This document shows positions 44,684-52,018 of a stretch of DNA of 54,350 nt, piece by piece. Origin of the DNA: a virus. The stretch is from the IMG/VR virus record IMGVR_UViG_3300008459_011941, positions 1 through 54,350 of that record; one strand, 5' to 3'. The position numbers were made by a program, and so were the translations under genes. The stretch's first letter is position 1, and the number at the start of each line of letters is the position of its first letter. Below the pieces are notes generated by a model. The model was not told the DNA's origin and did no database searches. It worked only from the letters and a program-made list of their open reading frames with translations.

Positions 44684-45496
44684 TTAATTCATTTTACAGA
44701 ATCTTTTTACTCTACTTTCCTTTATTAGGTTGTTGATCATAAAGTGTCCTATGATCAAGCCAAATGATATAATGAAAACTGTAAAAAGAGTCTTGTAGTT
44801 ATTGTCTGGTAACATTAAATTTAAATCATATACTCCATGATATATGGAAGCGAACATTATTCCAATAAAAATGTATATTTTATTAGAAAAATTAAAATCA
44901 TGTTCGAATAGTTTTGTTGATGTTTTAACCTTGTTGCTCATTTCTATTGATTTAGAAATGAAATAACCAATAATCACACCACATATCATATGCATTATCA
45001 CTGCAGTCAATGATCTACTTAAAGATAATTTTAGCATAGATAAATTTAATTGCGTGTTTGATATAAAAGGATCAAACGAATTATTTTGATATAAAGCAAT
45101 TAAATAACTTATATTCTCCGTCAAAGCAAATCCCAGTGAAGTCATAAGACTATAATAAAGCGTTGCAATTGGTAAATCATGTTTCCTACTAATCCTTTCA
45201 CTTGAAACCCATTGAAATATTGAATACTTACTGAATTCTTCCAATAATCCTATTTGTATGACCGTAAAAAATACGTAATCAAAAAGGAAGTTTACATTTA
45301 ATTGTTTCCCCCAATTTGGAAAAATGAAATAAACCAAAAAAATCAAAAAAGGGGACATTAGTCCAGAAATCAAGTATCTTCTGCCCCTGTCCAAACTTAC
45401 GAAGGACTTTGGTATCATATAATATACGAGGAAAACGTATAAAATAATAGGGATTAAGGCAAAAATTACAATAAAAAAGTTATTTGTAATATTCAT
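44684..45496 (-). CDS. PrsW-family intramembrane protease-like protein
   Basis: A 270-residue polytopic membrane protein with about eight hydrophobic segments. It carries the PrsW family signatures in order: LLEEFSK (Glu86, Glu87, Lys90), GFALTENISY (Glu128), VIMHMICG (His169) and SIYHGVYDL (His220, Asp224). In Bacillus subtilis, PrsW cleaves the anti-sigma factor RsiW in the membrane. This copy keeps all residues normally regarded as active. In a phage it might cut a host anti-sigma factor, another membrane protein or a competing phage protein; the target is unknown. It is transcribed leftward with the 80-residue gene. Confidence 0.8.
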   Translation of the reverse strand: MNITNNFFIVIFALIPIILYVFLVYYMIPKSFVSLDRGRRYLISGLMSPFLIFLVYFIFPNWGKQLNVNFLFDYVFFTVIQIGLLEEFSKYSIFQWVSSERISRKHDLPIATLYYSLMTSLGFALTENISYLIALYQNNSFDPFISNTQLNLSMLKLSLSRSLTAVIMHMICGVIIGYFISKSIEMSNKVKTSTKLFEHDFNFSNKIYIFIGIMFASIYHGVYDLNLMLPDNNYKTLFTVFIISFGLIIGHFMINNLIKESRVKRFCKMN

Positions 45497-45538
45497 AGTG
45501 TTCTTTTACTATAAATATTAAGAAATAAGGTTAAAATA

Positions 45539-45569
45539 TGTAACTTTTTTGCCCTTTTTTCGTTTAAAT
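45539..45569 (+). promoter_or_regulatory. Phage-type promoter motif, copy B
   Basis: TGTAACTTT (45539-45547) and TTCGTTTAAAT (45559-45569) are spaced by 11 nt, with the ATG of the RadA-like gene 15 nt downstream. It matches copies at 26467 and 48837. Confidence 0.65.
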
Positions 45570-45584
45570 TAGAAAATTAGAGCT

Positions 45585-46496
45585 ATGAAAAGCAAGTTAT
45601 TCGGTGATATCAAGGTTGTAAATGAAAAAACAATTATGACCGGCAATCAAATGTTCGATAAGTGGTTTTCAAAAGACGGAGGTATTGTTCCCGGTTCTAT
45701 CATTTTTGTTACTGGTACTTCTGGTGCTGGCAAGACCACCCTTATGATCAATTTGATGAATTGGCTTAAGAATAATAAGAGTTCATTCTATTCAAGGGAA
45801 ATGAGCATAAGCTCTTTGAAGCAACAAGTAAAGGATTATAATTTTAAAAATAATAATGCTTATTTTGTTGATGATGAAGATTGCCCCCACATAAACGATT
45901 ATTTCAAAGAACTTGACGTTATTAAGCCAGAAGTTGTCATCGTGGATTCTCTACAAGCTATAGCAAGTGCTGATTTTCCTGAAATGAGCGAAGAAAAAGC
46001 CTCGGTTATAGTTCGTCAAAAACTTGAGCAATGGTGTAAAGCAAATGGATCGACCTTATTTTTGATTGGACATAATACAAAGGATAATGAGTTTGCTGGG
46101 AAAAACACTAACATGCAAATGGTCGATGCTCATATGGTTTTAGAGTATGATAAAAAAACAGAAACTCGTAGAATTTTTTGGGGTAAGAAAAATAGAAAAG
46201 GTCCTATGGGAGAACTTTTCTATAAAATTGTAAATGGATCTATAGAATTCATGGAAAATAAAGAAGACACATCAAATTCAAAAAAAGAAGTCAAATTTAC
46301 TGAAGAATTTTTTCAGTTCATATTAGGTTATCTTGATAAAGTAAAAACATCTGATAAAAATGATGAAATAATCAAGGATGAAATTAATTCTATTTCAGAT
46401 AAATTATATGATAGGTTTAACAGTGATGGATATACCTATATGGTCAATCTTTTGCCAGCCATCTACCATATATTAAATAAATATAAAAAGCTTTAA
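45585..46496 (+). CDS. RadA/Sms-like RecA-fold ATPase
   Basis: A 303-residue RecA-superfamily ATPase: Walker A GTSGAGKTT (44-52), Walker B VVIVDS (117-122), a GHNT strand end (about 162-165), and KKNRKGPMGELFY (201-213), which matches the KNRFG motif that defines RadA/Sms. Bacterial RadA also has an N-terminal zinc finger and a C-terminal Lon-like domain; both are missing, leaving the motor core plus a C-terminal helical tail. RadA drives branch migration in recombination, so a helper role in phage recombination is likely. It lies under the phage-type promoter at 45539. Confidence 0.8.
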   Translation: MKSKLFGDIKVVNEKTIMTGNQMFDKWFSKDGGIVPGSIIFVTGTSGAGKTTLMINLMNWLKNNKSSFYSREMSISSLKQQVKDYNFKNNNAYFVDDEDCPHINDYFKELDVIKPEVVIVDSLQAIASADFPEMSEEKASVIVRQKLEQWCKANGSTLFLIGHNTKDNEFAGKNTNMQMVDAHMVLEYDKKTETRRIFWGKKNRKGPMGELFYKIVNGSIEFMENKEDTSNSKKEVKFTEEFFQFILGYLDKVKTSDKNDEIIKDEINSISDKLYDRFNSDGYTYMVNLLPAIYHILNKYKKL

Positions 46497-47200
46497 ATAA
46501 AATCTAATCCTGAATTTTCGTTATCTAGGTCTTTGAAAGCATTTAAGAGGTTTCTCTTATGTTTTCTCACTAATGATAAAAGTTCCTTATATTCTTTGTC
46601 TGATATATATTTTTTCTGCTCTTTAATATCGTTTTCAAATAGTCCACAAATGAAATATCCTATAGAAGATAATATTTTTTTATGATAAATAAAGAAACTT
46701 ACTAAATTTAAATTAGAGTAAGCACACAATGGATGTAATTGAATATAATCGTCTAAATCAAAATTCCCTACTCCAATGAATGGGTAGTTGAATTCCGGAC
46801 GCACAAAATTTCCAGAATAAGATTGAGCAAGCATTACATTGGAACAAAATTGTTCAAAATTTAATAGCTCAGTGTTTACAAATAAAAGTTCAACAGTCTT
46901 AGTTATTTCGATTTTATTATTTTGTTTATCATCCTCATAAATAAAATATGAATCATAAACATAGCAATTCAATGTATCACTTAATTTATGATTTATTTTA
47001 AGATCGTTGTAGCAAACAAATTGATCATTGTCTAATAGTGCTGTAATTTCTTTGAGAAGCTTTTTGTCTTTTCTGTCTTTTGAATTATAAAATTGTTTAG
47101 CAAGTATGTTTCCATCTGGTGCTACATTAACATTAAATATGTCAGCAACCGGAACCTCCAATTCAAGACCACTTCTTATATTAATACCTGTTAATATCAT
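46493..47200 (-). CDS. Unknown protein (235 aa)
   Basis: The last gene of the IF3 operon, overlapping the previous gene by 20 nt and converging on the RadA-like gene with a 4-nt overlap. No family recognised. It has LELEVPVADIFNVNVAPDGNI near the start, a Tyr/Phe-rich middle (YVYDSYFIYEDD) and a helical Lys-rich end (KEYKELLSLVRKHKRNLL). No membrane segment or metal motif stands out. Kept because it is long, in operon context and has normal codon use. Confidence 0.55.
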   Translation of the reverse strand: MILTGINIRSGLELEVPVADIFNVNVAPDGNILAKQFYNSKDRKDKKLLKEITALLDNDQFVCYNDLKINHKLSDTLNCYVYDSYFIYEDDKQNNKIEITKTVELLFVNTELLNFEQFCSNVMLAQSYSGNFVRPEFNYPFIGVGNFDLDDYIQLHPLCAYSNLNLVSFFIYHKKILSSIGYFICGLFENDIKEQKKYISDKEYKELLSLVRKHKRNLLNAFKDLDNENSGLDFI

Positions 47201-47528
47201 TTTTATTTAAGTTATTATAAAGTTCTTTTTTGAAATTCTTAATTAAGAATTTCTTTTTCCCACCTTCAAATCTCAGGCAATTATCAGAATTGTCAGGATG
47301 AAAAACTATTTTGTATTTGGTTCCAATCATTCCAGTGTTCTTATCAAAATAAACTATACTGTTGAAAATATCAAAATATTTTTTTGGAGACTCAATCAGT
47401 ATTGGACTTTCTTTGATATTAAACCTTTCTACGAACTCATTTAATTTATAGATTAATGTTTTGTTCCAATCTGTCTGAGTGCTATACAAACAGTTTTCTT
47501 TTTTAAAACTAAAATCCCAGTTATACAT
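47181..47528 (-). CDS. Unknown small basic protein (115 aa)
   Basis: A 115-residue basic protein 5 nt downstream of the 93-residue gene, with its 3' end overlapping the next gene by 20 nt. It contains NWDFSFKKENCLYS, ILIESPKKYFDIFNSIVYFD and a Lys/Asn-rich C-terminus. No domain can be named. The overlap shows tight packing typical of this operon. Confidence 0.5.
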   Translation of the reverse strand: MYNWDFSFKKENCLYSTQTDWNKTLIYKLNEFVERFNIKESPILIESPKKYFDIFNSIVYFDKNTGMIGTKYKIVFHPDNSDNCLRFEGGKKKFLIKNFKKELYNNLNKNDINRY

Positions 47529-47533
47529 GTGTC

Positions 47534-47815
47534 TTAGAAAATATCGTCGACAAATATAGGAGTTTTTTCTCCCATATAAGCACCTTTTATATTATAGTAA
47601 AAATGTTCCAAAGCATCTTCATATTCCATTTCATCATCTTCCATTAAAATGGATAAAACCTTTTTTGTAGAATATATTATAATCATTTTATCATCATCAA
47701 CACCTAGTATCGCTCTCTCAAAACCATCTGCAGAAAGAAATTCTTCGTCTGGATATTTATCATAAATAGCTTGTAAATTGATGCTATCGGATAAAAGTTC
47801 ATTTAAAAATGGCAT
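47534..47815 (-). CDS. Unknown acidic protein (93 aa)
   Basis: A 93-residue acidic protein (DKYPDEEFLSADGFERAI, EDDEMEYEDALEHF) just beyond the hairpin that follows infC. Such small acidic proteins in phage early operons often bind host enzymes, but there is no motif to support a target. A leader of 58 nt separates it from infC and contains the infC terminator. Confidence 0.5.
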   Translation of the reverse strand: MPFLNELLSDSINLQAIYDKYPDEEFLSADGFERAILGVDDDKMIIIYSTKKVLSILMEDDEMEYEDALEHFYYNIKGAYMGEKTPIFVDDIF

Positions 47816-47854
47816 AAATAAATTTTTGAAAAATAAAGATAAGTAAAAATGTTT

Positions 47855-47886
47855 TGAAAAACAAAACCCCCAATTATTTGGGGGTT
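47855..47886 (-). terminator. Terminator overlapping the infC 3' end
   Basis: AACCCCCAA (47865-47873) and TTGGGGGTT (47878-47886) form a 9-bp G+C-rich stem with a 4-nt loop. In the minus-strand transcript it is followed by a U-rich run (TTTTGTTTTTC), fitting an intrinsic terminator. The right arm covers the last codons and stop of infC. It may only attenuate, since the genes below it read in the same direction. Confidence 0.8.
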
Positions 47887-48413
47887 ATAATTACAAACAT
47901 ATTTTTACCTTCTAATTTAGGTAAGCTTTCTGGTTTACCTATATCGCTTAACGATTCTATGAATTTAAGTAGAATAAGTTCTCCTTGTTCTTTATAAACT
48001 ATTTCCCTTCCTTTAAATTGTATATAAGCTTTAACTTTATCACCGTGTTCTAGAAATTTTCTTGTATTTTTTAATTTAAAATCAACATCATGTTGTTGAA
48101 TGTGGGCACCAAGCTTTACTTCTTTTAAAGTATGTTTGTTAGAGTTTTTCTTTTCTTTATCTTTTTTCTTTTTTTCATAAAGAAATTTAGAATAGTCACA
48201 TACTTTACAAATTACTGGATTAGAAGTGCTGTTGATTTCAACTAGATCAAGACCAAGTTGTTCTGATATGTTTAAAGCTTCTTGTAATGACACTATTTTA
48301 CTTTCAATGTCATCACCTATTATTCTTACTGTTTGTGAGGTAATAGCCCGGTTTATTTTAAAAAGAGGCTCTTTTGTAAATCTTTTTCTTTGAAAATTGG
48401 GATTTTGACTCAT
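47874..48413 (-). CDS. infC: Translation initiation factor IF-3
   Basis: A full-length IF3 of 179 residues, against about 180 in Escherichia coli. The N-domain has FKINRAITSQTVRIIGDD, SLQEALNISEQLGLDLVEIN, PVICKVCDYSKFLYEKKKK; a Lys-rich linker follows; the C-domain has LKEVKLGAHIQQHDVDFKLK, FLEHGDKVKAYIQFKGRE, KEQGELILL and LPKLEGKNMFVIITPK. The C-domain wording is typical of Bacteroidota IF3. IF3 keeps ribosomal subunits apart and checks the start codon. It starts at ATG, not the AUU used for self-control in bacteria, and overlaps the upstream gene by 4 nt. A phage IF3 may favour phage mRNAs, which lack Shine-Dalgarno sites; that is inference. Confidence 0.95.
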   Translation of the reverse strand: MSQNPNFQRKRFTKEPLFKINRAITSQTVRIIGDDIESKIVSLQEALNISEQLGLDLVEINSTSNPVICKVCDYSKFLYEKKKKDKEKKNSNKHTLKEVKLGAHIQQHDVDFKLKNTRKFLEHGDKVKAYIQFKGREIVYKEQGELILLKFIESLSDIGKPESLPKLEGKNMFVIITPK

Positions 48414-48823
48414 CGATTATATTTATTTTCTTTCAATATTTCTTCATGCATAATTTCTGCAACCTCTTCGTTTATCTGCCCAATCAATGATTCAATATTA
48501 GTAGAAAATTTGTAAAATAAAAAAAGATCATCATAATCGGTTTTATAGTCATAATCGATTTCATTGTGATTAAAATCATGAAACCTTGCTTTATAAACCT
48601 TACAGATAAATACGTTTGGATAGTTTTTGATAAAATATTCAACCTGAGTACCATTTTGGTACTGTTCCAGAACATCTTGGAGAATATTTTCATCATTGTC
48701 TTCAAAAAGACATTCCCAGTCTTCTTTGTCAAGTTGGGATAGAAATTTATTCAATTGTAAAGTATTTTTCTGTAAAAGTGTAGAATAAATTTCAGAAATA
48801 TAAACCCCTTCAATAATTTTCAT
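48410..48823 (-). CDS. Unknown acidic protein upstream of infC (137 aa)
   Basis: The first gene of the infC operon, starting 13 nt after the phage-type promoter motif and overlapping the infC ATG by 4 nt. It is acidic, with KFLSQLDKEDWECLFEDND, a Phe/Tyr/Asp-rich middle (HDFNHNEIDYDYKTDYDDLF) and a helical end. No known domain. Coupling to infC suggests the two are needed in similar amounts, and it might modulate the ribosome or IF3, but no motif shows this. Confidence 0.6.
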   Translation of the reverse strand: MKIIEGVYISEIYSTLLQKNTLQLNKFLSQLDKEDWECLFEDNDENILQDVLEQYQNGTQVEYFIKNYPNVFICKVYKARFHDFNHNEIDYDYKTDYDDLFLFYKFSTNIESLIGQINEEVAEIMHEEILKENKYNR

Positions 48824-48836
48824 ATCTTTTTTTTAA

Positions 48837-48867
48837 ATTTAAACGAATTTTCTATGAAAAAGTTACA
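48837..48867 (-). promoter_or_regulatory. Phage-type promoter motif, copy C (infC operon)
   Basis: On the minus strand TGTAACTTT (48867-48859) is followed after 11 nt by TTCGTTTAAAT (48847-48837), 13 nt before the ATG at 48823. This is the same arrangement as at 26467 and 45539. Confidence 0.65.
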
Positions 48868-48881
48868 TTTTAAATTAAAAA

Positions 48882-49412
48882 TTAGACTAAATCCCATCCA
48901 AATATTTTGCCATCTGGACCACAATAAATTACATGGGGTTCCGGCTCAATAGTTCTTTCACCATTGATATTTCCTGTACAAATTTCCAATAATTCTTCAC
49001 TAGATATTTTTTGAATTACTACCAAGTTAAGAAATAAATTAGCTTTATAACCCCATAACTCAATTATCTCTTTTTTGCCATCTGAATACTTCTGGTTGGT
49101 TAAATTATTGAGAGATAAAAGAACAACCCCACTCTTTCTTAAGAGATAGAGTAGATTGTTTTTAAATTCAAAATCATTGATAATTTTTTTGCCTTCTAAA
49201 ATGATTGTTTTTTTTCCTAATTTTTTTATGTTCCAATCAAAAAATTCTGGGACATCATTTTTATTATCATTAGTTATTAAAGGTGATGCTGTCAAATAAG
49301 ATCTATAAATTACTTTTTTTCTTATGTCTTTGAGTAATTCATTTATGTGATTGGAGAAAAAAAATTTATTCTTTCTGAAGTTTGTAAATCTATTTTTTTT
49401 GGTAAATTTCAT
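48882..49412 (-). CDS. Unknown basic protein (176 aa)
   Basis: A 176-residue protein with a very basic N-terminus (MKFTKKNRFTNFRKNKFFF), then mixed sequence ending GPDGKIFGWDLV. It overlaps the ATG-side neighbour at 49409 by 4 nt, so it is coupled to the HExxH gene. No catalytic motif is visible. It could be nucleic-acid binding because of the basic N-terminus; that is a weak guess. Confidence 0.55.
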   Translation of the reverse strand: MKFTKKNRFTNFRKNKFFFSNHINELLKDIRKKVIYRSYLTASPLITNDNKNDVPEFFDWNIKKLGKKTIILEGKKIINDFEFKNNLLYLLRKSGVVLLSLNNLTNQKYSDGKKEIIELWGYKANLFLNLVVIQKISSEELLEICTGNINGERTIEPEPHVIYCGPDGKIFGWDLV

Positions 49413-49867
49413 TTTCTTGTCTTTTTCAAATTACAAAACCTCAGAGCTTGAGTGCTAATATCTTTGACTTTCAATCCTATTTCAATATCATAAAGAATAT
49501 TTGTCATTACATAATATTTTGCTCTTTCATGAACCTCTTTATATTCTAATGGATATTGTTGTTTAATACCTATTTTTCTTAACTGAGATAAAGCATAAGA
49601 TTCAGCTTGAAGTTCTTGTAGGTAATTCCATTTTTTATCATCATGATTATGTCTTATGTGACCTATTTCATGAAAAATTATATATATAGATTCGATGTCG
49701 TAAATAAATGGAATTTTTACCAAATTCAGATGTACCCAAGCTCTTCCAACATTAGTTCTAAATTTTTTCTTATGAATTCTAATGTTATATTTTTTAATTT
49801 GCTTTTGTATTTCCTGATTAGCTTTTTTATAAATCCTTAAATCATATGTGAATAACTTAATTGACAT
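49409..49867 (-). CDS. HExxH metallopeptidase-like protein (ImmA/IrrE type)
   Basis: A 152-residue protein with a zinc-peptidase site: IIFHEIGHIRHNH (His66, Glu67, His70) and a likely third ligand in ELQAESYALSQL (Glu89), 19 residues on. The layout, with a small helical protein and an H-E-x-G-H helix then an E-x-x-A helix, fits ImmA/IrrE or SprT-like families, which often cleave repressors or DNA-bound proteins. No partner repressor is seen. It might inactivate a host or prophage regulator. Family choice is by pattern only. Confidence 0.6.
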   Translation of the reverse strand: MSIKLFTYDLRIYKKANQEIQKQIKKYNIRIHKKKFRTNVGRAWVHLNLVKIPFIYDIESIYIIFHEIGHIRHNHDDKKWNYLQELQAESYALSQLRKIGIKQQYPLEYKEVHERAKYYVMTNILYDIEIGLKVKDISTQALRFCNLKKTRK

Positions 49868-49868
49868 T

Positions 49869-50072
49869 TTAATCTTTGAATTTCCATATAAACCAATAAG
49901 ATTTTTTTTGCTTTCCTTTACAACATCTTAATATTGCATTTCTATCAAAACCTAACTCTCTTTGAATGACGTGTGAGTTTTTCCATTCTTTAATAAACTC
50001 TCCATTCATTTTAAATTGAAGTATTGGTTTTCTATCATAATAATTACTGTGTTTCCTAGTATATTGTGGCAC
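49869..50072 (-). CDS. Stand-alone NUMOD1-like DNA-binding protein (67 aa)
   Basis: Almost the whole 67-residue protein is one NUMOD1-type module: KPILQFKMNGEFIKEWKNSH, IQRELGFDRNAILRCCKGKQ, SYWFIWKF. This module normally sits at the end of HNH or GIY-YIG homing endonucleases, where it helps read the target. Here there is no nuclease domain. It is packed between genes with gaps of 1 and 3 nt. It is either a remnant of a lost endonuclease or a small DNA-binding protein in its own right. Confidence 0.7.
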   Translation of the reverse strand: MPQYTRKHSNYYDRKPILQFKMNGEFIKEWKNSHVIQRELGFDRNAILRCCKGKQKKSYWFIWKFKD

Positions 50073-50075
50073 TTT

Positions 50076-50330
50076 TTAATCTTTGAGTAATGATTTTTTT
50101 TGCTGATCAGAATCATTGATTATTTCTACTTCTGATTCAAATTCAGTTGAGAAAAGTCTAATGTAAGACTTAAATCTGTTGTATTGATCTTCAGTTTTAA
50201 ATTTAAATTTAATTAATTCGAAATTGATATCCAGTATTACGGTGTAGTCATCATCTTCAAGAGTCATAGAACTAATCATATGAATATTGAATGATTTATT
50301 GCCTAATTTGATAAATGGTTTGTTGTTCAT
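50076..50330 (-). CDS. Unknown small protein (84 aa)
   Basis: An 84-residue protein starting 1 nt after the PcfJ-like gene. It shows regular strand pattern (KPFIKLGNKSFNIHMISSMT, DDYTVILDINFELIKFKFK) and then a helix, as in small PH-like or bacterial cytoplasmic beta proteins. No motif allows a function to be given. Its place right after the PcfJ-like gene suggests co-expression with it. Confidence 0.5.
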   Translation of the reverse strand: MNNKPFIKLGNKSFNIHMISSMTLEDDDYTVILDINFELIKFKFKTEDQYNRFKSYIRLFSTEFESEVEIINDSDQQKKSLLKD

Positions 50331-50331
50331 T

Positions 50332-52017
50332 TTAAAATGGTAGAATTTCGTTGTTGTTCAAATCGTTGAGGAAATCAAAGGATTCATTATTATTTTTTGG
50401 ACTGTTTTTCTTTTTACTTTCTTTTAAAACTTTGTGTTGTTTTTTTGCCATCTCGAAATTCGGAAAAATGTTATTTCTTAATAAAATTCCATAAATCTCG
50501 AATAAAATATGTGATTCTGGATTAGCATTAAATTTACCTTTGATTTGGTTTAAAATGAATACTAGCTTATCAGTTTCATCATATCTTTTTTGTATTTCAA
50601 GAGTATACCTTTTATTGTCTCTATGATCTAAAAAACTGTATATACAGCATCTTCCTGAATTTATTGAATTAGAGTAAGTCTTGACACAATGTTTTTGTAT
50701 TTCAGATTCTATTATTAATCTTTTTTTATCAGATATTTTTTCAATTTCGAAATTTCCTTCTGATTTAATATCGGGGTATTTCTTGAAAACTTTTATTTCT
50801 GGGATGTTTTTTGCTGTGATATTAAAAGCAATCCTGTCATGTTCTTGGGTCAATCTATTCACTGATTTTATTTTGAGATTCAATTTTAAATTCTGCATCT
50901 CACACATATTTACATAATCATGAATAATTTGAGAATTGGACATAGTTGGAGTAAGTTGAATTTGATTCAAAAAACTTCTATTTTCAATGTATGGGTTGAT
51001 GAATTCTTTTTTGTTTTTATCTGGGATTAGACTGCCAAACTTTACACACAAATAATCTGTAATTATAGACCTAATTGTGTTTTCAAAATATACAGGGTCT
51101 TTGCTTCTTATATCATTTCTTTTGTTTCTCTCCTCTTTTTCATTGTAAATTTCTAGATTTTCATAAATGAATTTTATTATTTTGTCTACCTCATCGTAAT
51201 CTATAATATTATATAAGTATACTACCTCACTTTTTGGAAATTTATCTAATAAAATTTTCGGTACAGGTCTATTTTTTGTTATTTTGTTTATAACATCATC
51301 AAAAGTATTTGAGTTAAACATAAATTTATTACTGATGTACTTTATGTCTAAAACGCTTTTTAAGAAGTTTTTATCATTATATACTTTGGATTTTTGGTGA
51401 ATGGATAAAAGCATTCTGTTTATTTTATAAACATATTTTTGATAATCTCCTAAATTATAATTATATCTACTATAAGGGTTTAGAAACGCAGCGTTCTTAT
51501 TTGAGACATATCTTGGCATATTATTATTAATGTAGAAAAGAACAAAGTTTTTTTCATTAATCATAAAATACTTATGTTTTATATGTTGAACTAAACACAA
51601 ATCTCTTTTTTTGACACATCTTATAGAACTTATGTTCGTATAATACTCTAATTTATTGTATTTTTTGGAGTACCTGAGAAAAAATTCACGTCTCCCAAGA
51701 TTAAAATTACCGTTAAAAATTTTTGATAATTCTTTTTCGCTTTTTACCTCTATTGTAAGTTTTGCTATACCTTCAAAGGTATTAAGGTCAAATTCCTTTT
51801 CGTTGATATTAAAAATAAAAGGTTTTTTATCATATTGAAGGAATCCGAAATTGTCTCTTAAAACTTTTTCTTCCTTATGGAACCAATAATAAAAATGTTC
51901 TGTCTCGTCGAAAGAATTTAAACCTTCATTTTGAATAAGAAATTCAATTAGTTCAGATTTAGAATCATCAATCCCCAATCTGGAAATAGATTGTTTACTA
52001 AAATTATTAACTGTCAT
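50332..52017 (-). CDS. PcfJ-like protein (561 aa)
   Basis: The C-terminal third carries the PcfJ core: IQKHCVKTYSNSINSGRCCI, a strand-rich YTLEIQKRYD stretch, and ILNQIKGKFN. The His-Cys pair and T-Y match the KHC-x-x-TY of the PcfJ-like gene at 41127. The N-terminal two thirds are helical and unlike the other copy, so they are distant relatives, or share only the C-domain. An N-terminal zinc site is not seen here. The protein starts 1 nt after the possible Nudix-like gene and probably shares its transcript. Function unknown. Confidence 0.55.
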   Translation of the reverse strand: MTVNNFSKQSISRLGIDDSKSELIEFLIQNEGLNSFDETEHFYYWFHKEEKVLRDNFGFLQYDKKPFIFNINEKEFDLNTFEGIAKLTIEVKSEKELSKIFNGNFNLGRREFFLRYSKKYNKLEYYTNISSIRCVKKRDLCLVQHIKHKYFMINEKNFVLFYINNNMPRYVSNKNAAFLNPYSRYNYNLGDYQKYVYKINRMLLSIHQKSKVYNDKNFLKSVLDIKYISNKFMFNSNTFDDVINKITKNRPVPKILLDKFPKSEVVYLYNIIDYDEVDKIIKFIYENLEIYNEKEERNKRNDIRSKDPVYFENTIRSIITDYLCVKFGSLIPDKNKKEFINPYIENRSFLNQIQLTPTMSNSQIIHDYVNMCEMQNLKLNLKIKSVNRLTQEHDRIAFNITAKNIPEIKVFKKYPDIKSEGNFEIEKISDKKRLIIESEIQKHCVKTYSNSINSGRCCIYSFLDHRDNKRYTLEIQKRYDETDKLVFILNQIKGKFNANPESHILFEIYGILLRNNIFPNFEMAKKQHKVLKESKKKNSPKNNNESFDFLNDLNNNEILPF

Positions 52018-52018
52018 A

